64,000 nucleotides of DNA from Sulfurirhabdus autotrophica. GTDB lineage: Bacteria; Pseudomonadota; Gammaproteobacteria; Burkholderiales; SMCO01. Below the pieces are notes generated by a model. That model was not told the origin of the DNA and made no database searches. It saw nothing but the letters and a program-made list of their open reading frames with translations. Positions 46,977-56,743 of this stretch are shown piece after piece; the stretch's first letter is position 1, and each line of letters starts with the position of its first letter. A program made the translations under genes and the position numbers. The DNA is taken from the NCBI RefSeq assembly GCF_004346685.1, contig NZ_SMCO01000001.1, positions 372,001 through 436,000 of the forward strand, given 5' to 3'.

Positions 46977-48215
46977 TCAGAACCTGTAAGCACCTTGAAA
47001 AAGAAATAAATTCCAGCGTCTTACCGGTGATACAGATCCCAAATTATCTTCAAAAGGTAGCCATCCAGTTCCATCAATTGTATGGAACTCTCCACTTAAC
47101 ATGAATGAAGGTGTTACATCATGACGCAAGCCAATTGTCCAATCCTTGGCGTAATAAAAATAAGCAGGTCTTTTGGATAGCGTTGCATTTCGCTCACCAC
47201 TCCGGTCATGTCTGTCTTGATACAAAACGTCATATCGAATCAACCCTTCCCAACTTGGCGCGAATCGATATACACCTTGAACATACGCGCTTTCACCTTG
47301 TACTTCCCGGTCAGCCAAAACAGGGCCAAAACCGGAAAATTGACTTTCTCTTAAGGCATATTCACTGGTAAAGCTCCACTTTTCAGTATTGTATTGAAAG
47401 GAAAGCATCCAGGGAGAAAAAGAGAAAGTACCCGATGCAAAAGGATCCGAAGCCCCGGGATTATATTGTGAGTTAACCTTGCCATGTGTCACAGCGAGCC
47501 GCAGCCTGTCACCGTCCCATTCATACATCAAGTGCCCTAAATAAGAAGTTTTGCCTGAAATATCTCCCGGTCGATCGCCGCCCAGTACTGCATATTCGCT
47601 GCTTTTATCACCCAGCTTTGGATTCCCAACACTTGCGCGAAACGACAGTAAACCGGAATCGTTTGTATGTTCAGCATAAAATTGCACACCTGTAGCTGAC
47701 AGAGCAAAATTCCGGGTTCGATCAAAATAGATAGACTGAGGCAACACAATACTTGGCCGTGTAAAAGCAATATCTCTGGTTTCATTGTAAAAACCGAGCG
47801 GGTTTTTAATCTTCCCCAATAAAAAGCCGGCCTTGGTACTTTCAGTAGAAATAAGGTTATAACCAATAAAACCATAATCAAGACGAATGCTGCCATTATC
47901 GGTTTCACCCGCGCGCCTTGACATGGCTTGAGCAGACAACTGTAAATCCGGATGAGGCCTATAAGAAAAATTCACACCTAATTCGGTATATTCTGTGCTG
48001 ACGCTATTTCCACTAGGGCCAAAAAAATTGTTATGCGTTGAGGAAATAAGCCCTTGGCTAGCAAATCCATGAATCTGAAGATTTTCAGAGATTTCTGCAC
48101 CTGATGCGCACATAGAAAATACGCCGCCGGCTAATATCAGAAACGTTTTGAATAGCCACAGCAGATAACGAAAGTGTCCGTTATCAATGAAGCGGTATTG
48201 TGCGAATGCGATCAT
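46977..48215 (-). CDS. Outer-membrane beta-barrel (porin-like) protein
   Basis: A 412-residue protein with a long signal sequence (FKTFLILAGGVFSMCASGA before EISENL) and many alternating amphipathic strands rich in Tyr, Phe and Arg (LQIHGFASQGLIS, YTELGVNFSYRPHPDLQLSAQ, WSFTSEYALRESQF). It ends in a C-terminal aromatic strand, WNLFLFQGAYRF, the usual BAM recognition signal. The start ATG at 48215 has a strong AAGGAG site and overlaps the end of the upstream binding-protein gene by 32 bp. Substrate is unknown. Its operon links it to cyclic-di-GMP signalling. Confidence 0.85.
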   Translation of the reverse strand: MIAFAQYRFIDNGHFRYLLWLFKTFLILAGGVFSMCASGAEISENLQIHGFASQGLISSTHNNFFGPSGNSVSTEYTELGVNFSYRPHPDLQLSAQAMSRRAGETDNGSIRLDYGFIGYNLISTESTKAGFLLGKIKNPLGFYNETRDIAFTRPSIVLPQSIYFDRTRNFALSATGVQFYAEHTNDSGLLSFRASVGNPKLGDKSSEYAVLGGDRPGDISGKTSYLGHLMYEWDGDRLRLAVTHGKVNSQYNPGASDPFASGTFSFSPWMLSFQYNTEKWSFTSEYALRESQFSGFGPVLADREVQGESAYVQGVYRFAPSWEGLIRYDVLYQDRHDRSGERNATLSKRPAYFYYAKDWTIGLRHDVTPSFMLSGEFHTIDGTGWLPFEDNLGSVSPVRRWNLFLFQGAYRF

Positions 48216-48615
48216 TCACAATGCTCCTTCTCAAATATCCAATAGCGCCAGGATTGGAAGCTACCATAGCAATCATTTCATCTTCTGAGGACACACTGAT
48301 AGGTGCCTGACCAGTACCTGAATAAACCAGACGATCCCAGGATTGCCTTAATTGATAGGGATAAATATCAAGAACCTCCTTACAAAATGCGATATGAGAC
48401 AAACTGGCATCTTCCATAACAAATACTTTAATTGGCCGGCCATCAGGCCACTTCAACAAACGCATACCAAATATGGCACGCGCAGTTCCTCGACTAAGTG
48501 AATTAACTTGAATGCTGGAATTTATAATGATATCCACAGCTTTAGCAGGTGAAACGAGAAACACATAGCCAAACAGTAATATGAAAATCATAATCAGGTG
48601 CCTGATACCCCTCAT
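48184..48615 (-). CDS. PstS-like short periplasmic binding protein
   Basis: A 143-residue secreted protein. The signal peptide spans MRGIRHLIMIFIL to SPAKA, with mature VDIIINSSIQ. The body matches one lobe of the PBP-like (phosphate-binding PstS) superfamily: LSRGTARAIFGMRLLKWPDGR, AFCKEVLDIYPYQLRQSWDRL, SEDEMIAMVASNPGAIGYL. This short form lacks the second lobe and has no ABC transporter partner. The frame is open to 48681, with other ATGs at 48639 and 48681. The start at 48615 gives the best signal peptide. It leads the operon with the barrel and GGDEF/EAL genes. Confidence 0.8.
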   Translation of the reverse strand: MRGIRHLIMIFILLFGYVFLVSPAKAVDIIINSSIQVNSLSRGTARAIFGMRLLKWPDGRPIKVFVMEDASLSHIAFCKEVLDIYPYQLRQSWDRLVYSGTGQAPISVSSEDEMIAMVASNPGAIGYLRRSIVNDRIRTIPLH

Positions 48616-49216
48616 TTTAATCTGAAGTATTTCAAACATCCCTGTCACCGTTTGTCCGTTATCATGGGACGAATTGTGCATTGTTAAGCCAATTTAAGTA
48701 AAAAAACCAATTATAAAAATCTGAATATTTATCGGCACAATTCTAAAAAACTTTATGTTGAATATGAATCCCAATCTTGAATCACCACACACAATTAGAT
48801 TAGGATCATGTAGATACATGAATATTAAACAAAGTTCATAGGAAGCATTCATCTTAAAATACAAATGGAGTTAATTTATTCTAGAGGATTTGAGCAAAAT
48901 TGCTGGAAATTCAAATATTCATGCAGGATTATTCTAGAATAACTATTTGTGTAGATAGGACATTCGGAGAGAAGTCACTTTAGCTTCAGGCACATTTTTT
49001 GTCAGATAGTGTTGAAACCGGTGAAGTAATAAGCCCTAAACTGACAACCTGATGCACAATCAGCCAAAGCTGCGTATTCAGGCAATCAATGATACAATAA
49101 ATGCATTTAGCATGTTATGAATAAAAAACTTAGCATACTTATCAGATAAATGTAAAAAAACCATACACATTATTCTAACCAATTAAACTGTAACCAAGAT
49201 AATCTCCTGATTATTA
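48616..49216. other. Intergenic region with two TTATTCTAGA copies
   Basis: About 600 AT-rich bases between divergent genes, with no convincing ORF. It holds a perfect 14-bp palindrome TTATTCTAGAATAA (48929-48942) and an earlier copy of its left part, TTATTCTAGA (48876-48885), 53 bp upstream. These could be operator sites for either neighbour. Confidence 0.5.
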
Positions 49217-51049
49217 ATGAACGCTTCGAAAACCTCACATCCAGATGTAATTACTTGCGAAGAAGCCCGCACTCTGCCAGGCCTGTTTGATTGCCGTGTG
49301 CACAAAACACCGGATACCGTCGCCTACCAACAATTTGATAAATCAGAAGGTATTTGGCAAAACTACACTTGGGCACAAACTTACGCATTGGCTAAGCGCT
49401 GGCGAAAATCCCTCTCAACGGAACAACTTGCTGAAGGTGATCGGGTTGCGGTGTTAATGCGCAACTGTCTGGATTGGGTATGTTTTGAACAGGCCGCGCT
49501 TTCTCTGGGTTTGGTTGTTATCCCCTTATATACAACTGATACTGCAGAAAATATAGCTTATATCCTAAAAGATTCGAACACAAAGCTTTTACTGGTTGGG
49601 AATGCCAGGCTATGGGAAAGTTTAGCATCACTTTCACCCCCTCCTGTTTTATCCAGAGTTATTTGTCTGCAGTTGGAAAATACAGAGGATTGCAGACAAA
49701 ATTCAATCATCTGTAATGCAAAAGAATGGCTATCGCAAACAGGGGAGGAATTTGATGTTTCCCAACTATCACCTCATTCCCTTGCCAGCATTGTCTACAC
49801 TTCCGGTACAACAGGCCAACCAAAGGGAGTGATGCTTACTCACTTCAATATATTTTGGGATACAAGAGCCACGCTTGAAGCAATCCCAGCCTATCAAAGC
49901 GATGTTTTTCTCTCTTTTCTACCCCTATCTCACATGTTTGAGCGCACCACCGGTTACTACCTGCCCATGATGGCAGGTAGTTGTGTAGCTTACGCACGAT
50001 CCATACAAGAGCTTGGCACTGATTTATTAACTATCCGACCAACGGTGCTTATTGCTGTACCAAGAATCTATGAACTGTTTTACGGAAAAATTCAGGAACA
50101 ATTAGTAAAGAAAGGCTGGTTGGCCAATTTTCTGCTACATCAGACAGAAATTTTTGGGTGGCAGCAATTTGAGAAAACTCAGAGGCGAGGTAATTCAAGC
50201 ATCTTGTTGATTATATTGTGGCCGCTGTTGCGCCATTTGGTTGCCGACAAAATCCTGTCAAAAATGGGGGGGCGTTTACGCGTGGCAGTCAGTGGCGGTG
50301 CACCGCTATTCAACAAAATCGCCAATTTTTTTATTAGCATGGGATTACCCTTGATACAAGGGTATGGCTTAACTGAAGCTTCTCCAGTCATCAGTAATAA
50401 CCGATTAGAAAACAACATGCCCGACTCTGTGGGTATCCCCCTAAGTGGAATCGAGTACCGCATTGGCGAAAATAAAGAATTGCTGATCAAAGGCCCTAAC
50501 GTCATGAAAGGCTACTGGAACAGGCCTGATGAGACAAAACTGGTGATCGATAGCGATGGATGGTTGCATACTGGCGATCAGGTTAAAATCGAAGGTAACC
50601 ACATCTATATTCTTGGCCGAATCAAGGAAATTCTGGTCACATCATCCGGTGAGAAAGTGCCACCTTACGATATGGAAATGGCCATCTGCCAGGACCCACT
50701 TTTTGAAATGGCAATGGTTGTTGGTGAAGGAAAACCCTATCTGACCGCCTTGCTGGTTCTGAATCAAGATGCCTGGGAAGAAGTAGCCAGCGTCAATGAA
50801 TTGAATCCTGATGACTTAATGTCACTTCAGTCTAAAAAAGTAACCAGTTACATCCTGACTAAAATAACACAATTAATTCAGGGATTTCCCGGACATGCCA
50901 GAATCCGCTCTGTCTACCTGACCCTAGAACCATGGACAATCGACAATAGCTTGATTACTCCCACCTTAAAACTCAAACGATCAGCAATAGCAAATCGATT
51001 TGCCGAGCAAATACTTCAGCTATATGCAAAACATGATCTGCCACAGTGA
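49217..51049 (+). CDS. Long-chain acyl-CoA synthetase (AMP-forming)
   Basis: A 610-residue ANL-superfamily ligase of the COG1022 (FAA1) type that activates long-chain fatty acids as CoA thioesters through an acyl-AMP. The AMP-binding P-loop is YTSGTTGQPKGVMLTH. Further motifs are FLPLSHMFERTTGYYLPM, QGYGLTEASPVIS and DGWLHTGDQVKIEGNHIYI with GRIKEILVTSSGEKV. Length matches the family. It lies 107 bp before the ABC-F gene on the same strand. Confidence 0.93.
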   Translation: MNASKTSHPDVITCEEARTLPGLFDCRVHKTPDTVAYQQFDKSEGIWQNYTWAQTYALAKRWRKSLSTEQLAEGDRVAVLMRNCLDWVCFEQAALSLGLVVIPLYTTDTAENIAYILKDSNTKLLLVGNARLWESLASLSPPPVLSRVICLQLENTEDCRQNSIICNAKEWLSQTGEEFDVSQLSPHSLASIVYTSGTTGQPKGVMLTHFNIFWDTRATLEAIPAYQSDVFLSFLPLSHMFERTTGYYLPMMAGSCVAYARSIQELGTDLLTIRPTVLIAVPRIYELFYGKIQEQLVKKGWLANFLLHQTEIFGWQQFEKTQRRGNSSILLIILWPLLRHLVADKILSKMGGRLRVAVSGGAPLFNKIANFFISMGLPLIQGYGLTEASPVISNNRLENNMPDSVGIPLSGIEYRIGENKELLIKGPNVMKGYWNRPDETKLVIDSDGWLHTGDQVKIEGNHIYILGRIKEILVTSSGEKVPPYDMEMAICQDPLFEMAMVVGEGKPYLTALLVLNQDAWEEVASVNELNPDDLMSLQSKKVTSYILTKITQLIQGFPGHARIRSVYLTLEPWTIDNSLITPTLKLKRSAIANRFAEQILQLYAKHDLPQ

Positions 51050-51156
51050 ATAGAAACTATTGCAAGCAAATGATATAATGCCAAGTTTTCTACCAATACT
51101 AGTGCCTGGATTCAGCCAACACAGTATTTGCGATATTTACTTGCAGGAATTCCACC

Positions 51157-52758
51157 TTGATTTCTACCGCTAACATTACTATGCAATTTGGGGCAAAACC
51201 CCTGTTTGAAAATGTCTCCGTGAAGTTTGGAGAAGGCAACCGCTACGGACTGATCGGCGCCAATGGTTGTGGAAAATCCACGTTCATGAAAATTCTGGGT
51301 GGCGATTTAGTACCCACCAGCGGCAATGTGATGATTGACCAAGGTGAGCGCCTTGGTAAACTTCGCCAGGACCAGTTCGCATTTGAAGACAACATTGTTC
51401 TTGATGTCGTTATGATGGGTAACACTGAGTTATGGGACGTCAAGTTCGAAAAAGATTCAATCTACGCCAATCTTGAAGCAACTGAAGAAGATTATATGCG
51501 TGCTGCTGAACTGGAAACCAAATTTGGTGAACTGGATGGCTACACGGCTGAATCACGCGCTGGCGAGCTGTTACTTGGTGTGGGTATACCCATCGAACAA
51601 CACACTGGCCCGATGAAGGAAATAGCACCAGGTTTCAAATTACGAGTTTTATTGGCACAGGCTTTGTTTTCAGATCCTGAAATTCTGTTGCTTGACGAGC
51701 CTACCAACAACCTGGATATCAACACAATCCGCTGGCTGGAAGACATCATCAACGAACGCTCCAGCACGATGATTATCATCTCCCATGATCGCCACTTTTT
51801 AAATAGTGTCTGCACCCATATGGCTGATCTGGATTATGGTGAGATTCGTATTTATCCTGGTAATTACGATGATTACATGGTTGCTTCAACTCAGGCACGC
51901 CAGCGCTTACTCTCTGATAATGCAAAGAAAAAAGAACAAATTGTCGAGTTACAGGCTTTCGTTGCTCGCTTCTCTGCAAACGCATCCAAAGCTCGTCAGG
52001 CAACCAGTCGCGCCAGAAAAATCGACAAACTTAAAGATTCTGCCGTTGAGGTTAAGCCCTCCAGCCGCCAAAATCCTTACATTCGTTTTGAGTACGATGA
52101 AAGAGAAAAACTGCATCGCAAGGCTTTTGAACTGCTGGAAATTGGAAAAGGCTACGACAAGCCCCTCTTCCATAATCTGTCCCTCATACTGGAACCGGGT
52201 GAACGTATTGCAGTGATCGGGCCTAACGGCGCCGGTAAAACCACCTTGCTTAAAACACTTGTTGGAGATGTAGAGCCTGATCAAGGCGAAGTCAAATGGG
52301 CAGAAAAAGCCAAAATTGGTTATTTTGCTCAGGACCATGCATCTGACTTCCATGGCGACATGTCCCTTTTCGATTGGATGGAACAATGGGGACGAGCGAG
52401 TGATGATGATCAGATGATTCGCGCTACACTAGGAAGACTATTGTTTACAGGTGATGATTCCAAAAAGTCTATCCGTGTACTGTCCGGAGGTGAAAAGGGC
52501 CGCATGTTATACGGCAAGTTACTATTAGAGCGCCCCAATGTTTTAGTAATGGACGAGCCTACCAATCATATGGACATGGAATCCATTGAATCGTTGAATA
52601 TGGCTTTGGAGGAATATAAAGGTACGCTGGTATTTGTCAGTCACGATCGTCAGTTTGTTTCGTCACTGGCAACGCAGATTATCGAATTGGATGGTAAAGG
52701 CGGCCACAAACACTTTATTGGCAATTACGAAGACTACCTCGCCACTCAGGAAAGCTAG
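51157..52758 (+). CDS. ybiT: ABC-F family ATPase YbiT-like
   Basis: A 533-residue soluble ABC protein with two nucleotide-binding domains and no membrane part. ABC-F proteins act on the ribosome E-site to help translation. The first Walker A is [16 protein letters not shown], with [20 protein letters not shown] charged linker follows ([22 protein letters not shown]). The second Walker A is [17 protein letters not shown], with [16 protein letters not shown] and [11 protein letters not shown], where Met replaces the usual Leu. The text is closest to E. coli YbiT. The start is TTG at 51157 with an AGGAA ribosome site. A terminator follows. Confidence 0.94.
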   Translation: MISTANITMQFGAKPLFENVSVKFGEGNRYGLIGANGCGKSTFMKILGGDLVPTSGNVMIDQGERLGKLRQDQFAFEDNIVLDVVMMGNTELWDVKFEKDSIYANLEATEEDYMRAAELETKFGELDGYTAESRAGELLLGVGIPIEQHTGPMKEIAPGFKLRVLLAQALFSDPEILLLDEPTNNLDINTIRWLEDIINERSSTMIIISHDRHFLNSVCTHMADLDYGEIRIYPGNYDDYMVASTQARQRLLSDNAKKKEQIVELQAFVARFSANASKARQATSRARKIDKLKDSAVEVKPSSRQNPYIRFEYDEREKLHRKAFELLEIGKGYDKPLFHNLSLILEPGERIAVIGPNGAGKTTLLKTLVGDVEPDQGEVKWAEKAKIGYFAQDHASDFHGDMSLFDWMEQWGRASDDDQMIRATLGRLLFTGDDSKKSIRVLSGGEKGRMLYGKLLLERPNVLVMDEPTNHMDMESIESLNMALEEYKGTLVFVSHDRQFVSSLATQIIELDGKGGHKHFIGNYEDYLATQES

Positions 52759-52781
52759 ATAGACATCACAATACAGTATCA

Positions 52782-52809
52782 GGTGAGAGCCGTCCGGTTC
52801 TCACCTTTT
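52782..52809 (+). terminator. Intrinsic terminator after ybiT
   Basis: Arms GGTGAGAGCC and GGTTCTCACC (one G-T pair) with a 4-nt loop, then TTTT. It overlaps the last bases of the convergent lipoprotein gene. Confidence 0.8.
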
Positions 52810-53073
52810 CTTACATAAATCGTATCCATCACGCCAACCAGAAGCATACTGACTGTCAGTTTTGAAACGTTTGATGTCTTTTTTCATTTCTGATCTGTCC
52901 ACACTTTCACAACCATCTTGGTACCCTACTTTATAGGCAGGCGGAAAACCAGATAGATTGACTGATTGTGGCTGATATTTATGGGGTTGCAAAGAGGAAT
53001 TGGATTTTTGCGCGTAGGTGGAACAACCACCTACCATTACCGTAATTAAAAACAAAATCACTAACTTATTCAT
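52801..53073 (-). CDS. Small hypothetical lipoprotein
   Basis: A 90-residue lipoprotein. The signal peptide MNKLVILFLITVMVGGC ends in the lipobox VGGC (Cys17). The mature part has a Ser/Gln/Pro-rich linker and a C-terminal block AYKVGYQDGCESVDRSEMKK...YASGWRDGYDLCKKR. The repeated GYxDGC / GWRDGYDLC pattern is found in short lipoproteins of unknown function. It lies just downstream of the MCE lipid transport operon, which ends 24 bp upstream, and may belong to it. Confidence 0.78.
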   Translation of the reverse strand: MNKLVILFLITVMVGGCSTYAQKSNSSLQPHKYQPQSVNLSGFPPAYKVGYQDGCESVDRSEMKKDIKRFKTDSQYASGWRDGYDLCKKR

Positions 53074-53096
53074 ATTCAATTAAATCCCTATCATCA

Positions 53097-53753
53097 CTAA
53101 GGATGTTGCACAATTCCAGCAGCATAGGCAGAACAAAATTCGGCAATTTGGTTCAACAAGTTTTTAACGGCCAGATTAGCAGCAATCACGCCACCATACG
53201 GATCTTCACTTGCTGCTTTCTCAGAAACATCAAATTCTTTTGTTGCTAAAACTTTTTTCCCTGAAATATCTATCAACTGCGCACGTATCGTCATCTGAAG
53301 CGTACTGGGATGAGTCAAAAAAACTTGCTGGATTCGTATTATTTCAGTTTCCAGGCGCATATCAGCGGTTGCTGAACCCGAATTTTGAATGACTGCGCGG
53401 AAATGAGACCTGCGTTCCAAAGCCTGCACCAACAATGGTGCCAACATTTTTGCGGGACTATCAACCCATTGGTTCTTAGCAAAGTAATTAAGCTCGTGTG
53501 GCTTCTGGATATAAACCATTCCTGTACCGTCATACCCAGGTCTGGCAAGCGGCTTACTCACTAGCAAGGTCAATACATTTTTTGTACCAGCAGATTGCTC
53601 AAATTCCGCCTCTAAAGCATAAGTATTCATGCTTTGAATATTTGCAGGTTGCAAAATTGAACAGCCACCTACGAGCAAAATCCCCCCTAAAAAAATTAGT
53701 TTAAATATAACATCAATATGGGATTGCCTGACTGATTTGATAGAGTGCTTCAT
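53097..53753 (-). CDS. PqiC-like ABC-type transport auxiliary lipoprotein
   Basis: A 218-residue outer-membrane lipoprotein of the DUF330/PqiC family. The lipobox is VGGC within LIFLGGILLVGGCSIL. The family pattern YALE, VLTLLVSKPLARPGYDGTGMVY, LNYFAKNQWVDSPAKMLAPLL and LERRSHFRAV is clear. It should be the outer-membrane end of the MCE phospholipid-transport system whose MlaD-type gene ends 2 bp upstream. Confidence 0.9.
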   Translation of the reverse strand: MKHSIKSVRQSHIDVIFKLIFLGGILLVGGCSILQPANIQSMNTYALEAEFEQSAGTKNVLTLLVSKPLARPGYDGTGMVYIQKPHELNYFAKNQWVDSPAKMLAPLLVQALERRSHFRAVIQNSGSATADMRLETEIIRIQQVFLTHPSTLQMTIRAQLIDISGKKVLATKEFDVSEKAASEDPYGGVIAANLAVKNLLNQIAEFCSAYAAGIVQHP

Positions 53754-53755
53754 CT

Positions 53756-54682
53756 TTATTCCCCTGGCCCTGGTTTTGGTGCCTGTTTTCCGCGCAACAA
53801 CATTGCAGGGTTTTGTTCAACTTGTTCTGTAATGCGACGCAACGATACCGACACGTCACGCATTTCCCGCAACAGCCTTTCCAACTCAGGTAATGAATCA
53901 TCCGCAAATCGCTGTGTCTTCTGCCCAACGCTTTCAGAAGTGTTACGCACACTCACGCTGGCACGGGAGGCATCATTGGCCATTTTCCCTACAGCATCAG
54001 CACTACGCGCAATGTGGTTGAGCAGTTCAGGCAATTCAGCGCTCACTTGTGCAGTATTTTCCATTGTACGAGCAGCGCCCTTAATCCCGGCATCAATCTC
54101 TTTTTTATTTGTTGCAATAGTATTGCTCAAAACAGCAAGATCAGCCAATGCCTGCTTGACTGAATGGCGATTATCTTCACTCAGCAACGCATTCAGATTT
54201 TCAGTTGTTTTATTCAAATTCGTTAAAAGGGTTGTCAACGCCACATCTAAACGCCCCAGCAAAGATGGCCCCGTTTTGATGACAGGGTACTTTTCTTCTC
54301 CCACAGGTTTTAGCAGTGGCGAATTTCGGCTACCACCACTTAACTCTACGTAAGCAATACCAGTCAAGCCTTGTACTTTCAATATCGCTATAGTGTCCTC
54401 TTTGATCGGTACACCGCGTTCAATCGCAAACTCGAGGTGCACTTGTTCAGGATTGCCATCATCCAGAGAAATTTGCTTCACCTGACCCACTTCTACACCA
54501 CGATATTTCACTGGCGCATTCATGTTCAAACCCGACACAGATTCACTCATGTAAGCTGTATAGTTGTCATACGTTTTACTGTATTGTTTGCCGGAACCTA
54601 ACCACAGTACGCCAGCAATCAGCGCAAAAGAAAGGAGTAAAACGAACGAACCGACAATAACATAATTTACTTTTGATTCCAT
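53756..54682 (-). CDS. MlaD-type MCE-domain protein
   Basis: A 308-residue periplasmic lipid-binding protein anchored by one N-terminal membrane helix (YVIVGSFVLLLSFALIAGVLWL). The MCE domain (about 40-120) has SVSGLNMNAPVKYRGVEVGQV and VQGLTGIAYVELSGG. A long helical C-terminal part (about 150-300) probably forms the hydrophobic channel. It overlaps the ATPase gene by 16 bp. The system moves phospholipid between membranes; direction is not clear from sequence. Confidence 0.92.
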   Translation of the reverse strand: MESKVNYVIVGSFVLLLSFALIAGVLWLGSGKQYSKTYDNYTAYMSESVSGLNMNAPVKYRGVEVGQVKQISLDDGNPEQVHLEFAIERGVPIKEDTIAILKVQGLTGIAYVELSGGSRNSPLLKPVGEEKYPVIKTGPSLLGRLDVALTTLLTNLNKTTENLNALLSEDNRHSVKQALADLAVLSNTIATNKKEIDAGIKGAARTMENTAQVSAELPELLNHIARSADAVGKMANDASRASVSVRNTSESVGQKTQRFADDSLPELERLLREMRDVSVSLRRITEQVEQNPAMLLRGKQAPKPGPGE

Positions 54683-55455
54683 GCCTTATCCCATGCCGCC
54701 CGGCCGCGCGGCCCGTAAAAATATTCTCTGATTAAGGGATGATCCGACTCGGATAACTCTTGCATCGACCCAATGCCTAACACTTTTTTTTCTCCCAGTA
54801 TGGCAACCCGATCTGCAACTCTCCATAGCAAATCCAGATCGTGTGTAACCATCATGATGGTTAATCCCAACGACTGTTTCAAGTGCAATACCAGTTCATC
54901 AAATCCGCTTGCACTCAGTGGATCAAGCCCTGCGGTTGGCTCATCCAGAAAAAGTAGTTCGGGGTCCAGCGCTATTGCACGAGCCAGTGCCGCGCGCTTA
55001 CGCATACCACCGCTTAATTCACTGGGATATTTCTCCCCGGCACTTGCTGGCAGTCCCGCCAATGCAATTTTGACGGCGGCAAGCTCATTAATCAAAGCGT
55101 CACTCAATGTTGTATGTTCATGAAGCGGCAAGCCGACATTTTCAGACACAGTCAGCGAACTGAACAACGCACCACGTTCAAACATCACTCCCCAGCTTTT
55201 TCTGAATGACAATGCTGCTTCATCATCCAGCCCCAAGATTTCTTTACCGAATACACGAATAGAACCAGCTTGAGGGCGCTGCAACAAAATAATTTCTCGC
55301 AACAGGGTTGATTTACCACATCCGCTTGAACCTGCCAGACCAAATATCTCACCTCGGTGTACTTCAAGATTCACACCATCATGAACCTGTGTACTGCCAA
55401 AACGGGTGCTTATATTGCTAATTTCAATAATAGGCTCTGCTGATGGTTTGATCAT
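54667..55455 (-). CDS. MlaF-type ABC transporter ATPase
   Basis: A 262-residue ATPase of the MCE/Mla transporter. Walker A is GLAGSSGCGKSTLLREI, the ABC signature LSGGMRKRAALARAIAL, Walker B LLFLDEPTAGLDPLSA, and the switch His VTHDLDL. It starts 1 bp after the permease stop and overlaps the MlaD-type gene. Confidence 0.94.
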   Translation of the reverse strand: MIKPSAEPIIEISNISTRFGSTQVHDGVNLEVHRGEIFGLAGSSGCGKSTLLREIILLQRPQAGSIRVFGKEILGLDDEAALSFRKSWGVMFERGALFSSLTVSENVGLPLHEHTTLSDALINELAAVKIALAGLPASAGEKYPSELSGGMRKRAALARAIALDPELLFLDEPTAGLDPLSASGFDELVLHLKQSLGLTIMMVTHDLDLLWRVADRVAILGEKKVLGIGSMQELSESDHPLIREYFYGPRGRAAWDKAWNQK

Positions 55456-55456
55456 G

Positions 55457-56599
55457 TCAAATCTTCAACCAGCTAAAAACAACAGAAAAAAGAGCATCAG
55501 CCACTATGATCACAAAAATAGCCTGGACAACGCTCACGGTCGTTTGTCTGCCAACACTGTCGGCACCATTACTGACCTGAAAACCCTGAAAACATCCCAC
55601 CATGGCAATAATAACAGCAAACACTGGCGCTTTCCCAACCCCAACCATAAAGGAAGAAAGTTTGACGGCATCATCAAATCGATCAATAAATTCGGCATAT
55701 CCCACACCTAACTGAGATTTAGCCATGATCATCCCACCTATTACACCCATCATATCGGAATATACTGTGAGTAGCGGCAAAGCAATAACCAACGCCAGCA
55801 ATTTAGGTAACACCAGCAATTCCATTGGTGCTATACCGATAGTACGCAGTGCATCGATTTCCTCAGTTACCTTCATGGTGCCAATCTGCGCTGTAAATGC
55901 GGAACCTGAGCGGCCCGCTACAATAATTGCAGTTAACAGCGGTGATAACTCCCTGAGCATGGATAATCCCACCAGATCAGCAATAAAAATATTGGCCCCA
56001 TAGCGCTGCAATTGTTCCGCACCTTGATAGGCAATCACAATGCCCATCAGAAAACCTAGCAAACCTACTATAGGTAGTGCATTAAAACCTGCATGCTGCA
56101 AATTATACAAAATTGGTGACCAGCGGATTCGTGAAGGCTGGGCGATTGATCGGAATATGGCAATCGCACTCTCACCAAAAAATGCGAGCATACCCATCAC
56201 CTGTTGAAAATGCATCCAGGTCGACAGCCCAATTTTACCTAGGAAATTAAGTTTGGAAGGTAGCGCCTGCAATGATGTCTCAGTGCTTGCCAATTGAATC
56301 ATTTTAAAGAGGGCTATTTGTTCTGGACGTTGCCCCTGCAGCTTTACTACTCGCCCGCCCTCTTCAAGCTTATGAATAGCACGTTGCAAAAACCAGGCTC
56401 CTGCGGTGTCAATGGAATCGATAGCATTTAAGTCAATGATCAGTTCACTACCGTCTGGCCAATCAAAGAAAGTAAGGCGTTGCTCAAGATTGCCAACTCC
56501 CTTCAAAGTCCAGTCACCAATACAGTTAACGACCTTGTCAGAGGTTGCCAATTTGATATCAGCGTAAACGCATGTTTTGCGAGGAGAATAAATCGTCAT
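55457..56599 (-). CDS. MlaE-type permease with N-terminal STAS domain
   Basis: A 380-residue inner-membrane permease. The N-terminal part (about 20-115) is a fused STAS domain (NCIGDWTLKGV, ELIIDLNAIDSIDTAGAWFL). In E. coli Mla the STAS protein MlaB is separate. The permease part has GLLGFLMGIVIAYQGAEQL, LRELSPLLTAIIVAGRSGSA and EEIDALRTIGIAPMELLVLPK. The frame opens at a TTG (56635); the ATG at 56599 (MTIYSPRK) is chosen. It is first in the operon mlaE-mlaF-mlaD-pqiC. Confidence 0.92.
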   Translation of the reverse strand: MTIYSPRKTCVYADIKLATSDKVVNCIGDWTLKGVGNLEQRLTFFDWPDGSELIIDLNAIDSIDTAGAWFLQRAIHKLEEGGRVVKLQGQRPEQIALFKMIQLASTETSLQALPSKLNFLGKIGLSTWMHFQQVMGMLAFFGESAIAIFRSIAQPSRIRWSPILYNLQHAGFNALPIVGLLGFLMGIVIAYQGAEQLQRYGANIFIADLVGLSMLRELSPLLTAIIVAGRSGSAFTAQIGTMKVTEEIDALRTIGIAPMELLVLPKLLALVIALPLLTVYSDMMGVIGGMIMAKSQLGVGYAEFIDRFDDAVKLSSFMVGVGKAPVFAVIIAMVGCFQGFQVSNGADSVGRQTTVSVVQAIFVIIVADALFSVVFSWLKI

Positions 56600-56743
56600 T
56601 TGTACAAGGTTTAAAATTATTTTCTTATGCCTCAACCTTACCTGACGACTATAAGTTCAGCAAGTAAATAGTCAACTTGAGCGTGACTGCAGATTACTCA
56701 ATAGGGGGCGTTATGCAAAAATTTCGGCCAACACTTCCCAAAT

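Noticed and set aside
49217-51049. A benzoate- or coumarate-CoA ligase
   Set aside because: The sequence is closer to the long FAA1/COG1022 acyl-CoA synthetases, and no aromatic-degradation genes are near.
53745-54353. 202-codon plus-strand reading frame
   Set aside because: It lies antisense inside the MlaD-type gene. Its composition (Ser/Leu/Arg runs) is that of a shadow frame.
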